Below, piece by piece: positions 27,773-37,400 of a DNA stretch of 64,000 bases. The notes under the pieces were generated by a model that had not been told where the DNA came from, did not search any database, and worked only from the letters and a program-made list of their open reading frames with translations. Each line of letters opens with the position of its first letter. The stretch's first letter is position 1. Source of the DNA: Achromobacter xylosoxidans. Its GTDB lineage: Bacteria > Pseudomonadota > Gammaproteobacteria > Burkholderiales > Burkholderiaceae_B. A program made the translations under genes and the position numbers. The stretch spans positions 5,146,001-5,210,000 of the forward strand of contig NZ_CP061008.1 of NCBI RefSeq assembly GCF_014490035.1. The letters are read 5' to 3'.

Positions 27773-30040
27773 CTAGCGGCGTGTCGCCGACGACACGCCC
27801 GGCACTTCGGCCAGGGCGTCCAGCGCGCGGGACAGTGATTCCCCCCCGCGCACTTCCACCGTGAACACCATATGAGCCAGCGACTGCTTGCTTTGCGTGT
27901 TCACGCCCACCACGTTCAGGCGCAGCCGCGCAAAGACTTCGGACAGGTCCCGCAACAGGCCGGAACGGTCGTGCGCGCGCACGCTGATGTCCACGGGGTA
28001 GAACGTGTCGCCGGTCTCGCCCCAGGCCACCTCGATGACGCGCTCCGGCTCGCGGGCGGCCAGCGCCAGATAGCTGTGGCAATCGCTGCGGTGGATCGAC
28101 ACGCCGCGTCCGCGCGTGACGAAGCCCGCGATGGGGTCCGGCGGCGCCGGACGGCAGCAGCGCGCAAGCTGCGTCAGGAGCGACCCCACCCCCACCACCA
28201 GCACGCCGCTCTTGCCGCTTTTCTCGGCGCTGCCGGCGCTGGCGTGGCGCAAAGCGGCCGGTTGCGGCTCGACGGCCGGTCCGGGCTGCTGGAACAGGGT
28301 ATCGATCTGCCGCAGGCTGAATTCTTCCTTGGCCGCCGCCACGTACAGGTCGTCGGCGCGGGCGAACCCCAGGTTCTGCGCCAACTGCTCCAGGTTGACG
28401 GCGGTCTTGCCCAGGCGCTGCAATTCCTTTTCGACCAGGGCCTGGCCCTGGGTGATGCGCTGCTGCAGTTCGATCGCGTTGAACCACATGCGCACCTTGG
28501 CGCGGGCCCGCGGACTGGCCAAAAAGCCGAGCTGCGGGTTGAGCCAGTCGCGCGAGGGCCCGCCGGACTTGGCGGAGATGATCTCCACGGTCTGGCCGGT
28601 GGACAGATGCGTCTGCAGCGGCACCATCTGCCCGTCGACGCGGGCGCCGCGGCAGCGGTGGCCCAGGTCGGTATGCAGGTGATAGGCGAAATCCACCGGC
28701 GTGGCGCCGGCTGGCAGTTCGATCACGCGCGCCTGCGGCGTCAGCACGTAGATGCGCTCATCGGTATGGACCGGCGCCGTCGCCGCGCCGCGCTGCTTGC
28801 CCGATGCGGGCTTGGCGGGCGCGGGCTGGGCGGGTTCGCCGCCGCCCTCGACATCGCTGTTCCAGGCCAGCAGCTGGCGCATCCACGCCAGTTGCCGGTC
28901 GTATTCGCTGGAGGCCGCCACCTGGCCGCCCTTGGCGCCCGCTTCCTTGTAGCGCCAATGCGCAGCCATGCCGTACTCGGCGAACTGGTGCATCTCGCGT
29001 GTGCGGATCTGCACTTCGAAGGGACGGCCGTCGTCGTCGGCCACCACTGTGTGCAGCGAGCGGTAGCCGTTGGGTTTGGGCCGGGAAATATAGTCGTCGA
29101 ACTCCTCGGAGATCGGCGTCCACATTTCGTGCACCATGCCCAGCGCCGTATAGCAGGCGCGCACGTCATCAACGATGATGCGCAGCGCGCGCAGGTCGTA
29201 CATCTGCGAGAAATCCAGCCGCTTCACGCGCATCTTGTTCCAGATGCTGTAGATGTGCTTGGGCCGGCCGCTGACCTCGGCCTCGACGCCCGCCTTGGCC
29301 AGTCCCGTCTGCAGGCGCTCGATGGCGCCGGCGATGAAGGCTTCGCGCTCCACCCGCTTCTCTTCCAGCAGGCGGGCGATCTGCTTGTACTTGTCGGGCT
29401 CCAGGAAGCGGAACGCCAGATCTTCCATTTCCCACTTGATCTGCCAGATCCCCAGGCGGTTCGCCAGCGGCGCATACAGGTCCAGGGTTTCGCGGGCGAA
29501 ATCGGTGGAGCACGGCGCCTTGCTTTCCGCGTGCCAGCGCAAGGTGCGCAGGCGCGAGGCCAGCCGCATCAGCACGATGCGCAGGTCGGCCGCCATGGCC
29601 AGCAGCATCTTGCGCTGCATCTCCTTTTGCGAGCCGCTTTCGGCGGCGGCGTCGCTTGCCTGCCGCGCCACCACGCCCAGGCGCAGCAGCGCGCGCGTGC
29701 CCTGCACCAGCCGCGCGATTTCAGGGCCGAATGCCGCCGCGACCGGATCGCTGCGCAGGGACGGCGCGGGCGCCATCAGGTCGGTCGGCAAGGCAGCCAG
29801 CAGCGCCGCGGCGCGGGTGGCGGCATCGGTATGCAGAGCCGCCAGGATGCGGACCACGCCCGCGCCATGCCCGGCCAGGGGTTCGCCGGTCAGCGCCTGC
29901 TGCCCTTCGAAACGCGGTTCGGCCCAGGCCACGGCCTGGTCGATCAGCGCCACGCCGTCGGCATCCAGGCCGGCGCCTACCTCCTGGCGCCAGGTAGCGT
30001 CGAAAGGCGTAGGCGCGTCGGGAACAGGCGGGGCGGACAT
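27773..30040 (-). CDS. relA: (p)ppGpp synthetase RelA
   Basis: Ribosome-associated synthetase of the stringent response alarmones. The 755-aa protein has an N-terminal pseudo-hydrolase domain, the synthetase domain with GRPKHIYSIWNKM and the RelA-type acidic motif EEFDDYI followed by KPNGYRSLHT, a TGS domain (about 425-485), a helical/zinc-finger region with CCRP, and a C-terminal ACT domain. The hydrolase region lacks the HD pair and has LASRLRTL where SpoT has LADRLHNM, so hydrolysis should be absent and a separate SpoT is expected elsewhere. Confidence 0.95.
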   Translation of the reverse strand: MSAPPVPDAPTPFDATWRQEVGAGLDADGVALIDQAVAWAEPRFEGQQALTGEPLAGHGAGVVRILAALHTDAATRAAALLAALPTDLMAPAPSLRSDPVAAAFGPEIARLVQGTRALLRLGVVARQASDAAAESGSQKEMQRKMLLAMAADLRIVLMRLASRLRTLRWHAESKAPCSTDFARETLDLYAPLANRLGIWQIKWEMEDLAFRFLEPDKYKQIARLLEEKRVEREAFIAGAIERLQTGLAKAGVEAEVSGRPKHIYSIWNKMRVKRLDFSQMYDLRALRIIVDDVRACYTALGMVHEMWTPISEEFDDYISRPKPNGYRSLHTVVADDDGRPFEVQIRTREMHQFAEYGMAAHWRYKEAGAKGGQVAASSEYDRQLAWMRQLLAWNSDVEGGGEPAQPAPAKPASGKQRGAATAPVHTDERIYVLTPQARVIELPAGATPVDFAYHLHTDLGHRCRGARVDGQMVPLQTHLSTGQTVEIISAKSGGPSRDWLNPQLGFLASPRARAKVRMWFNAIELQQRITQGQALVEKELQRLGKTAVNLEQLAQNLGFARADDLYVAAAKEEFSLRQIDTLFQQPGPAVEPQPAALRHASAGSAEKSGKSGVLVVGVGSLLTQLARCCRPAPPDPIAGFVTRGRGVSIHRSDCHSYLALAAREPERVIEVAWGETGDTFYPVDISVRAHDRSGLLRDLSEVFARLRLNVVGVNTQSKQSLAHMVFTVEVRGGESLSRALDALAEVPGVSSATRR

Positions 30041-30145
30041 GACGGACGGCAGGCGGAGGTAGTTTGATATCCCGACACTCTACACTAGGGTTTGTAGACA
30101 CCAAAAGCAGCCGCTAGCCCCGGCATATGGAAGGAACCGAAGCTT

Positions 30146-30979
30146 ATGTTGCGCTGGCTCAAGGGCCGGGGCGCCCGCCCCTCCGCGGTGGCCGAAATGC
30201 AGGCCCGCATCTCCCCGGAACTGTGGCAAGGGGTGCTGGACGCCCACCCGTTCCTGGCGGCTTTGAACGCCGATGAAGCCGCCCAGCTGCAGGCGCGCTC
30301 GGCCTGGCTGCTGGCCAGCAAGCACATCAATGGCGCGCAAGGACTGGAGGTCTCGGACTTCATGCGCCTGAGCATCGCGGCCCAGGCCAGCCTGCCCATC
30401 CTCAACCTGGCGCCCGAACTGTACGAAGGCTGGGACGAGATCATCGTGTACCCGGCCAGCTTCCGCATTCCGCGCTCGCGCCAGGACGATGACGGCGTGG
30501 TGCACGAATACCTGGAGGACGCCGCCGGCGAAGCCTGGGAAGGAGGGCCGCTGGTGCTGTCCTGGGAAGACACGCAGTTCTCCGAGGGCGGCTTCAACGT
30601 GGTCATCCACGAGTTCGCCCACAAGCTGGACCTGCGGTCGGGCCATGCCGACGGCATGCCCTCGCTGGCCGCGCACCCCGAACTCAAGCCCCAGGCATGG
30701 CGCCGCATCCTGGACGACAGCCTGGACCGCTTCATCGCGGCCGTGGACGCGGTCGAAGCCGCCATCCCGCACGACGTGGATCCGGAAAGCGAGGCCGCCG
30801 ACGCCTGGTACGGCCAACTGCCGATGGACCCGTATGCCGCCACCGACGAAGCCGAGTTCTTCGCGGTCAGCTCGGAACACTTCTTCGTGGATCCCTATCC
30901 CATGCACGAAGCACTGCCGCAATGGTATGGACTGCTGCGGGCCTACTACCGGCAGGATCCCCTGGAACGCTACGCATGA
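30146..30979 (+). CDS. mtfA: MtfA-type zinc peptidase (M90)
   Basis: Cytosolic gluzincin; E. coli MtfA is a zinc aminopeptidase that interacts with the glucose regulator Mlc. The 277-aa protein has the metal motif VIHEFAHKLD (His155, Glu156, His159) and a third ligand likely in FFAVSSEHFF. The start ATG at 30146 follows AAGGAA. It is divergent from relA across 105 bases and overlaps the next gene by ATGA. Confidence 0.92.
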   Translation: MLRWLKGRGARPSAVAEMQARISPELWQGVLDAHPFLAALNADEAAQLQARSAWLLASKHINGAQGLEVSDFMRLSIAAQASLPILNLAPELYEGWDEIIVYPASFRIPRSRQDDDGVVHEYLEDAAGEAWEGGPLVLSWEDTQFSEGGFNVVIHEFAHKLDLRSGHADGMPSLAAHPELKPQAWRRILDDSLDRFIAAVDAVEAAIPHDVDPESEAADAWYGQLPMDPYAATDEAEFFAVSSEHFFVDPYPMHEALPQWYGLLRAYYRQDPLERYA

Positions 30980-31485
30980 AACAGCTGCTGATCGTGTGGC
31001 ATTCGCGTACCGGCGCCGCGCGGCAGATGGCCGAAGCCGCTGCGCGCGGCGCGCTCGCGGCCGCCGCGCAGCTGGAACAGGCGGCAGATCTGAACGTGGT
31101 CCTGCGGCGGGCCGCCGATACGCAGGCTGATGCAATGCTCGCCAGCCAGGCCTACCTGTTCTGCGCCCCCGAAAACCTGGCCTCGCTGAGCGGCGAGATG
31201 AAGGAGTTCTTCGACCGCAACTACTACGCCGTGCTGGACCGGATACAAGGGCTGCCCTACGCCTGCGCCATCAGCGCGGGCAGCGACGGCTCGGGCGCGG
31301 CGCGGCAGGTGGAACGCATCTGCACCGGCTGGCGGCTCAACGCGCTGGCGCCTCCGCTCATCGTCAATATGGGCGCGCAGACGGCGCAGCAGATCCTGGC
31401 GCCCAAGACCGTGGCCAGTGCGGAACTTGCGAAATGCGAGGAATTGGGCGGCCTGCTGGCCGCGACGCTGTTGCTCGGGCAGTAG
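30976..31485 (+). CDS. Flavodoxin-like FMN protein / NAD(P)H reductase
   Basis: A 169-aa protein with the flavodoxin fold: N-terminal strand and phosphate-binding loop LLIVWHSRTGAARQMA, then APENLASLSGEMKEFFDRNYY, which matches the FMN-isoalloxazine loop of NADPH-dependent FMN reductases. It may reduce quinones or flavins. The ATG overlaps the mtfA stop (ATGA), so the two are coupled; a functional link is unknown. Confidence 0.8.
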   Translation: MKQLLIVWHSRTGAARQMAEAAARGALAAAAQLEQAADLNVVLRRAADTQADAMLASQAYLFCAPENLASLSGEMKEFFDRNYYAVLDRIQGLPYACAISAGSDGSGAARQVERICTGWRLNALAPPLIVNMGAQTAQQILAPKTVASAELAKCEELGGLLAATLLLGQ

Positions 31486-31581
31486 CCGGCACAACGCGGG
31501 AAGAAGAGACGGATGGCGGACGCGATGGCCCGCCACCCGCGCACGCGTCGGACGCCCAGGGCGCCCAACGCGGCAAACATC

Positions 31582-31932
31582 TCAGACGGCAGCCGTCACG
31601 ACGATTTCGACCTTGAAATCCGGGTTGGCCAAACGGGCCTCGACGGTGGCGCGCGGAGGCGAATTGCCGTCGGCGACCCAGGCGTCCCAGGCCTTGTTCA
31701 TGCCATCGAATTCCTTCATGTTGGCCACATAGATCTGGGCCATCAGGATCTTGGTCTTGTCGGTGCCGGCTTCGGCCAGCAGGCGGTCGATCGTGGCGAG
31801 CACCTGTTCGGTCTGGCCGGTGATGTCGAGCGTGGAATCGTCCGGCACCTGGCCGGCCAGGTACGCGACGCCGTTGTACACGGCCATGTCGGACAGGCGC
31901 TTGGCCACGTGGAAGCGCTTGATGCTGCTCAT
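31582..31932 (-). CDS. RidA/YjgF-family protein
   Basis: A 116-aa trimeric enamine/imine deaminase-family protein. YNGVAYLAGQVPDD, TGQTEQVLATIDRLL and PPRATVEARLANPDFKVEI carry the family arginine and glutamate near the active-site pocket. Members remove reactive 2-aminoacrylate or have specialised roles. This variant (ending VVTAAV) belongs to a RidA-like subgroup rather than obviously to RidA itself. It stands alone between the flavodoxin gene and pncB. Confidence 0.88.
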   Translation of the reverse strand: MSSIKRFHVAKRLSDMAVYNGVAYLAGQVPDDSTLDITGQTEQVLATIDRLLAEAGTDKTKILMAQIYVANMKEFDGMNKAWDAWVADGNSPPRATVEARLANPDFKVEIVVTAAV

Positions 31933-32004
31933 GAATAGTCCCCTAGATTCGAGTGGGTTGGGTGGAACAATGCAGAAGAACCCGCAATTTACCCCGAGCC
32001 GCCG

Positions 32005-33180
32005 TCAGGCGGGAGGCAGCTGGAACACCTGGCGCAGATAGGCCAGGTAGGCCGGATCGTCGCACATGGTCTTTTCCGGCGCGTCGGACACCTTTGCCAC
32101 CGGCTGGCCATTGCAGCGGACCATCTTCATGACGATCTGCAAGGGCTCGTGGCCCAGGTCGTTGGTCAGGTTGGTGCCGATGCCGAAGGACACCTTGCAG
32201 CGGCCGGAAAACTGGCGGGCCAGCTCGATGGCGCGCGGGAAGGTCAACGAATCCGAAAACACCAGCGTCTTGGCGCGCGGATCCACGCGGTTCTTGCGGT
32301 AGTGCTCGAGCAGGCGTTCGCCCCAGACGAAGGGATCGCCTGAATCATGCCGCGCGCCGTCGAACAGCTTGCAGAAATACATGTCGAAATCGCGCAGGAA
32401 GGCATCCATGCCGTAGACGTCCGACAGCGCGATGCCCAGGTCGCCACGGTATTCCTTGGCCCACACCTCCAGCGCGTACACCTGCGAATCGCGCAGCCGC
32501 GGACCCAGCGCCTGGCAGGCTTGCAGGTATTCGTGGCCCATGGTTCCCAGGGGTAGCACCTCGTGCTGCTTGGCCAGCAGCACATTGCTGGTGCCGGCGA
32601 AATGCACGCCCATCTGCGACTTCATGGTGGACACGATTTCTTCGTGCCAGATCTTGGAAAAGCGGCGCCGCGTGCCGTATTCGGCCACGCGGAAATCGGC
32701 CAGCGCCGGATCGTCCAACACCAGGTGCATCTTGGAATGCAGGCGCTTGCGGCCCTCTTCCCAGTCGGGATTCTTGCGCGTGTTGCGGAAATAGACCTCG
32801 TTGACGATGGCCAGCACCGGGATCTCGAACAGGATCGTATGCAGCCACGGGCCTTTGACCTCGATGCTGATTTCGCCCGGCCCCTCGCCTACGCCGATGT
32901 GGATGCAGCGCTCCGGCAGATGGAAGAGTTCGAGGAAATCGACGAAGTCGCTTTTGATAAAGCGCAAGCCGCCCAGATATTTAAGTTCGTCCTCGGTGAA
33001 GCGCAGCTGGCATAGCTGATGCACTTCCTCGCGGATTTCGTCCAGGTAGGGACGCAGGTCGACCCCGGGCGTGCGGCATTTGTAACGGTACTCGACCTGG
33101 GCAGCGGGAAAATGATGCAGAACCACCTGCATCATGCTGAATTTATACAGATCGGTGTCGAGCAGCGAAGTGATTATCAT
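32005..33180 (-). CDS. pncB: Nicotinate phosphoribosyltransferase
   Basis: Makes nicotinate mononucleotide from nicotinate and PRPP in the NAD salvage pathway, using ATP to phosphorylate an active-site histidine. The 391-aa protein starts [16 protein letters not shown], the canonical N-terminus, and has [13 protein letters not shown] carrying the phosphorylated His, GTRRRFSK and [15 protein letters not shown] 33178-33180 is used although the frame extends upstream. Confidence 0.95.
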   Translation of the reverse strand: MIITSLLDTDLYKFSMMQVVLHHFPAAQVEYRYKCRTPGVDLRPYLDEIREEVHQLCQLRFTEDELKYLGGLRFIKSDFVDFLELFHLPERCIHIGVGEGPGEISIEVKGPWLHTILFEIPVLAIVNEVYFRNTRKNPDWEEGRKRLHSKMHLVLDDPALADFRVAEYGTRRRFSKIWHEEIVSTMKSQMGVHFAGTSNVLLAKQHEVLPLGTMGHEYLQACQALGPRLRDSQVYALEVWAKEYRGDLGIALSDVYGMDAFLRDFDMYFCKLFDGARHDSGDPFVWGERLLEHYRKNRVDPRAKTLVFSDSLTFPRAIELARQFSGRCKVSFGIGTNLTNDLGHEPLQIVMKMVRCNGQPVAKVSDAPEKTMCDDPAYLAYLRQVFQLPPA

Positions 33181-33336
33181 GATGGCGCGTTTCGTTTCGC
33201 GACACCATAGCATAGAGCCCCCGCTGTTCAGGGCGAAGGGCCACTATGTCAATACGGGTATTGCCGGCACATCGGCGCGGCATTGGGTAAAATCCGCCCA
33301 ACAAGACACAAAAGCCGCCGCTCCCGGAGTTCCTGA

Positions 33337-33660
33337 ATGACCCACGTTGTCACCGAAAACTGTATTAAGTGCAAGTACACCGATTGCGTAGACGTGTGCC
33401 CGGTGGACTGTTTTCGTGAGGGTCCGAACTTCCTCGTGATCGATCCCGACGAATGCATCGACTGCGCCGTCTGCATCCCGGAATGCCCGGCCAATGCCAT
33501 CTACGCCGAAGAAGACGTGCCGCAGGACCAGCTGAATTTCATCGCCCTGAATGCCGAACTCTCGCCCGAGTTCGCCAGCATCAGCCGTGCCAAGAAGCCC
33601 CTGCCCGACGCCGACGAATGGAACGGCAAGCAGGACAAGCTGCAATACCTGGAAAAATAA
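33337..33660 (+). CDS. fdxA: 7Fe ferredoxin FdxA
   Basis: A 107-aa ferredoxin with one [3Fe-4S] and one [4Fe-4S] cluster. Cys9, Cys17 and Cys50 fit the 3Fe site and Cys21, Cys40, Cys43 and Cys46 the 4Fe site, one residue offset from Azotobacter ferredoxin I. The C-terminal 50 residues are the usual acidic extension. The start ATG at 33337 gives [13 protein letters not shown] ferredoxin-NADP reductase gene follows after 49 bases, its likely electron partner. Confidence 0.96.
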   Translation: MTHVVTENCIKCKYTDCVDVCPVDCFREGPNFLVIDPDECIDCAVCIPECPANAIYAEEDVPQDQLNFIALNAELSPEFASISRAKKPLPDADEWNGKQDKLQYLEK

Positions 33661-33709
33661 TCCGCGAACGCCGGCCCCACCCTGGCGGCCGGCTTCGCGC
33701 GATGTACCG

Positions 33710-34510
33710 ATGACCGACGACTCCAAATACACGCGCCAGACCGTTACCCACGTCCATACCTGGGTGCCTGACAAGCTGTTCTCCGTGCGCGTGACGCGCG
33801 ACGACGCGTATACGTTCCAGCCGGGCCAGTTCGCCCGGGTCGGTCTGCCGGAAGCCGGCGCATCGGAAGGCGAACCCACGTTGTGGCGCGCCTATTCCAT
33901 GGTGTCGGCGCCGCACGAACCCTGGCTGGAGTTCTATTCCATCGTGGTCCCCGAAGGCCTGTTCAGTCCGCGCATGGCGCGGCTGCAGCCCGGCGACTCC
34001 CTGTATGTGGAGAAGACGCCCTACGGGTTTCTGACCCTGGAGCGCTTCGCGCCCGGCGGCGATCTCTGGCTATTGGCTTCGGGCACCGGCCTGTCTGCCT
34101 ATCTGTCGATCCTCCGCGACCCGGCAGTTTGGCGGGCCTACCGCCGCATCATCCTGGTGCACGGGGTGCGCACCGCCGCGGAGCTCGCCTACCGCACCGA
34201 AATCGAATCCTGGCGCAACCAGCCGGCCCTGGCCGAGTTTTTCGCGGCGGATCCGCAGAAACTCGTCTACCTGCCCATCGCCACCCGCGAAGCCCTGCCC
34301 GGCATGCCGCAGGAACGCCTGACCACGCTGATCGCCGACGGCCGCCTTGAGCAGTTGGCCGGCCAGCAGCTGGATCCCGAGCAGGCCAAGATCATGCTTT
34401 GCGGCAACCCCGACATGCTGGCCGACGCCCGCAAGCTGCTGGGCGAACGCGGCTTCAAGCCTGGACGCCGCGGCATTCCCGGCAATCTGGCGGTAGAAAA
34501 CTACTGGTAG
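33710..34510 (+). CDS. fpr: Ferredoxin-NADP+ reductase
   Basis: FAD flavoenzyme that exchanges electrons between NADPH and ferredoxin or flavodoxin. The 266-aa protein has the FAD motif RAYSMVSAP, the NADP loop LLASGTGLSAYLS and the C-terminal VENYW of the bacterial subclass whose aromatic residue stacks on FAD. I chose the ATG at 33710-33712; the open frame begins within fdxA. Its pairing with fdxA suggests an NADPH-fed low-potential electron supply. Confidence 0.95.
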   Translation: MTDDSKYTRQTVTHVHTWVPDKLFSVRVTRDDAYTFQPGQFARVGLPEAGASEGEPTLWRAYSMVSAPHEPWLEFYSIVVPEGLFSPRMARLQPGDSLYVEKTPYGFLTLERFAPGGDLWLLASGTGLSAYLSILRDPAVWRAYRRIILVHGVRTAAELAYRTEIESWRNQPALAEFFAADPQKLVYLPIATREALPGMPQERLTTLIADGRLEQLAGQQLDPEQAKIMLCGNPDMLADARKLLGERGFKPGRRGIPGNLAVENYW

Positions 34511-34565
34511 TTCTCTCCGTCCGACTTAGTGCATAAATCCTCCCTTTGATATGGCTTCCGGGTGT

Positions 34566-34613
34566 AAAAAGCGCCCTAAACTGGTGCCCAATGGGTAGTC
34601 GGGTCGCTTTTTA
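34566..34613 (+). terminator. Terminator-like hairpin after fpr
   Basis: AAAAAGCG (34566-34573) plus CCC pairs with GGG plus CGCTTTTT (34601-34612) with one bulged base; the inner part can fold again (CCCA/TGGG). The A-run and T-run make it look bidirectional. A T7 run follows at about 34628. It separates fpr from phaZ. Confidence 0.55.
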
Positions 34614-34722
34614 GCAACAGATTTGCTTTTTTTGTCGGCGTTTCTTCAGGCTGTTTAGAAATATCGTTAGTGCCCGGAGCAATAATCGGGACACACGCAC
34701 GACCCAGAAGGACTTTTCTCAA

Positions 34723-35949
34723 ATGCTGTATCAATTGCACGAAATGCAGCGCGCCTTCCTGACTCCGTTCGCTGCATTCACGGACGCCGGTTCCCAGCTG
34801 TTTTCCAGCCCCTACAGCCCTCTCGCCTATACCCCGATTTCGCGCCAGATGGCAGCCGGGTATGAGCTGATGACCCGCATCGGCAAGGAATACCAGAAGC
34901 CTGCCTGGAACCTGCCCACCACCGAAATCAACGGCAAGTCCGTCCGCGTCATCGAAGGCGTGGCCATGGACAAGCCGTTCTGCCGCCTGCTGCATTTCCA
35001 GCGCGATGTCCGCCACACGGGCCGCGACGATCCCAAGGTCCTGCTGGTCGCGCCGCTGTCCGGCCACCACGCCACCCTGCTGCGCGACACCGTGCGCGCC
35101 CTGCTGCCGGCCCACGACGTCTACGTCACCGACTGGGTCGACGCCCGCATGGTGCCGCTGTCGGCCGGTCCGTTCCATCTGAACGACTACGTGCGCTACG
35201 TGCAGGACTTCATCCGCCACCTGGGTCCGGACGTCCACGTGATTTCCGTGTGCCAGCCCACGGTGCCGGTGCTGGCCGCCGTCTCGCTGATGGCCTCCGC
35301 CAACGATCCCTGTCAGCCGCGCAGCATGGTGATGATGGGCGGCCCCATCGACCCGCGCCAGTCGCCCACGCAGGTCAACCGCCTGGCCACGACCAAGCCC
35401 TACAGCTGGTTCGAGAACCAGGTCATCCATCCGGTGCCGCCCCGCTATCCGGGCGCTGGCCGCAAGGTCTACCCGGGTTTCCTGCAACACGCGGGGTTCA
35501 TGGCCATGAACCCCGACCGCCACATGAAGTCGCATTACGACTTCTACCTGGACCTGCTGCGCGGCGACGACAGCGACGCCGAAGCGCACCGCCGCTTCTA
35601 CGACGAATACAACGCCGTGCTGGACATGCCGGCCGAGTTCTACCTGGACACGATCCGCATGGTGTTCCAGGAATTCCAGCTGCCCAACGGCACCTGGGAA
35701 GTGGACGGCAAGCTGGTGCGGCCGGCTGACATCAAGAAGGTCGCCCTGCTCACCATCGAAGGCGAACTGGACGACATCTCGGGCCAGGGCCAGACTCGCG
35801 CCGCCATCAAGCTGTGCAAGAACATTCCGGCCGAGCGCAAGACGCATTACACGGCGCCCAATTGCGGCCACTACGGCATTTTCTCGGGCCGCCGCTGGCG
35901 CGAAATGATCTGTCCTAAAATTGCCGAATTCATCCGGCAATCTGCGTAG
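34723..35949 (+). CDS. phaZ: Intracellular polyhydroxyalkanoate depolymerase
   Basis: Degrades stored poly-3-hydroxybutyrate granules in the cytoplasm. The 408-aa protein has no signal peptide and carries the cysteine nucleophile Cys177 in VCQPTVP (PhaZ1 type of Cupriavidus, where a Cys replaces the lipase Ser), an Asp in EGELDDISGQGQT and a His in NCGHYGIFSGRRW. The ATG at 34723 follows AGAAGGAC. The gene appears monocistronic. Confidence 0.95.
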   Translation: MLYQLHEMQRAFLTPFAAFTDAGSQLFSSPYSPLAYTPISRQMAAGYELMTRIGKEYQKPAWNLPTTEINGKSVRVIEGVAMDKPFCRLLHFQRDVRHTGRDDPKVLLVAPLSGHHATLLRDTVRALLPAHDVYVTDWVDARMVPLSAGPFHLNDYVRYVQDFIRHLGPDVHVISVCQPTVPVLAAVSLMASANDPCQPRSMVMMGGPIDPRQSPTQVNRLATTKPYSWFENQVIHPVPPRYPGAGRKVYPGFLQHAGFMAMNPDRHMKSHYDFYLDLLRGDDSDAEAHRRFYDEYNAVLDMPAEFYLDTIRMVFQEFQLPNGTWEVDGKLVRPADIKKVALLTIEGELDDISGQGQTRAAIKLCKNIPAERKTHYTAPNCGHYGIFSGRRWREMICPKIAEFIRQSA

Positions 35950-35996
35950 GATGGGTGTAGCGCGGGTCAAGCCGGCCTAGAATCCGGACCTCCGAC

Positions 35997-36057
35997 GCGC
36001 GCAACCCTTCAAACAGCGGTGGCTAGAAATATCACCGCTGTCTGAACGGTTGCGCGC
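35997..36057 (+). repeat. 61-nt near-perfect inverted repeat
   Basis: Arms GCGCGCAACC, TTCA and ACAGCGGTG (35997-36021) pair with CACCGCTGT, TGAA and GGTTGCGCGC (36033-36057), interrupted only by two single mismatches, around an 11-base loop. It lies between phaZ and rnfB and has no T-run. It may be the 5' stem-loop of the rnfB-nth mRNA, the 3' end of phaZ, or a repeat element. Confidence 0.9.
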
Positions 36058-36129
36058 GATTCGCATTTGGAGCCCCTGGTTCCTGTCTTGCACGCCTTCC
36101 CCCCGTCCCACGATTTCTTCTACACATTC

Positions 36130-36768
36130 ATGTCCTGTCGCTCATTAGCCGACCGCATCGATGCCTTGCTGCCCCAGACGCAATGCACCAAGTGCGGGTA
36201 CGACGGCTGCCGGCCTTACGCCGACGCCATCGCGGACGGCTCCGCTCCGATCAACCGCTGCCCGCCCGGAGGCGATGAAGGCATCGCCGCGCTGGCGGTC
36301 CTGCTTGATACTGCCGCCTTGCCCCTGGACACCACGCGCGGCGAGCCCGGCCCGCTGCTGGTCGCGCGCATCGACGAAGCCCACTGCATCGGCTGTACGC
36401 TGTGCATCCAGGCCTGTCCCGTGGATGCCATCGTCGGCGCCAACAAGCACATGCACACCGTGCTGGCCGACTGGTGCACCGGCTGCGACCTGTGCGTGGC
36501 GCCCTGTCCGGTCGACTGCATCCAGATGGTGCCGGCCGGCCGCGCGTGGAGCGCGCAAGACGCCACGATCAGCCGCCAGCGCCACCGCAGCCATCTGGCG
36601 CGCACCGAACGCCTGGCCGCCGACAACGCGCGCCTGATGGCGCCCGAAGCGGCTGCCGCGCCCAGCGCTCCCGCCGCCGACGAGGCGCGCAACGAGGACC
36701 GCAAGCGTTCCGCCATTGAATCCGCGCTGGCCCGCGCCCGGGCCCGCCGCAACCCCACGCAATCATGA
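36130..36768 (+). CDS. rnfB: RnfB-type iron-sulfur protein, soluble and orphan
   Basis: Related to subunit B of the Rnf/Rsx electron transport complex. The 212-aa form (ATG 36130) opens directly with the RnfB [4Fe-4S] domain (Cys19, Cys22, Cys27, Cys44) and then two ferredoxin [4Fe-4S] motifs, [13 protein letters not shown] and [13 protein letters not shown], ending in a charged Ala/Arg-rich tail. The N-terminal membrane helix of E. coli RnfB is absent, even if a TTG at 36067 is used (233 aa). No rnfA, C, D, G or E is nearby. The stop overlaps the nth start (ATGA). Confidence 0.88.
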   Translation: MSCRSLADRIDALLPQTQCTKCGYDGCRPYADAIADGSAPINRCPPGGDEGIAALAVLLDTAALPLDTTRGEPGPLLVARIDEAHCIGCTLCIQACPVDAIVGANKHMHTVLADWCTGCDLCVAPCPVDCIQMVPAGRAWSAQDATISRQRHRSHLARTERLAADNARLMAPEAAAAPSAPAADEARNEDRKRSAIESALARARARRNPTQS

Positions 36769-37400
36769 ACGCCGCCAAACGCCGAGAGATCTTCGCCCGC
36801 CTGCAGGCCGCCAACCCGCATCCGACCACCGAGCTCGAATACGACACGCCGTTCCAGCTGCTGATCGCCGTGCTGCTGTCGGCGCAGGCGACCGACAAAT
36901 CGGTCAACATCGCCACGCGCAAGTTCTTCCCCGCCTACGGCACGCCGCAAGCCCTGCTGGCCCTGGGCGAAGAAGGCCTGGCGGATTACATCAAGACCAT
37001 CGGCCTGTACCGCACCAAGGCGAAGAACACCATCGCCACCTGCAAGATCCTGATCGAGCAGCACGGCGGCGAAGTGCCGCAGACGCGCGAAGCGCTCGAA
37101 GCCCTGCCCGGCGTGGGGCGCAAGACCGCCAACGTGGTGCTCAACACGGCGTTCGGACAACCCACGATGGCCGTGGACACGCACATCTTCCGCGTATCGA
37201 ACCGCACCGGCATCGCGCCCGGCAAGAACGTGCTGGAAGTCGAACAGAAACTCGAAAAGTTCGTGCCGCGCGAATACATGCAGGACGCTCACCACTGGCT
37301 GATCCTGCTGGGCCGCTACGTCTGCGTCGCGCGCAAACCCAAATGCCCTCAATGCGGCATTTCCGATCTCTGCGAATTCAAGCAGAAGACACCCGCCTGA
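36765..37400 (+). CDS. nth: Endonuclease III
   Basis: DNA glycosylase/AP lyase that removes oxidised pyrimidines. The 211-aa protein reproduces E. coli Nth numbering: helix-hairpin-helix LPGVGRKTA with Lys120, Asp138 (AVDTH), and the [4Fe-4S] cysteines 187, 194, 197 and 203. It is translationally coupled to rnfB. In E. coli nth also ends the rsx operon, so the association survives here with only RnfB retained. Confidence 0.97.
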   Translation: MNAAKRREIFARLQAANPHPTTELEYDTPFQLLIAVLLSAQATDKSVNIATRKFFPAYGTPQALLALGEEGLADYIKTIGLYRTKAKNTIATCKILIEQHGGEVPQTREALEALPGVGRKTANVVLNTAFGQPTMAVDTHIFRVSNRTGIAPGKNVLEVEQKLEKFVPREYMQDAHHWLILLGRYVCVARKPKCPQCGISDLCEFKQKTPA

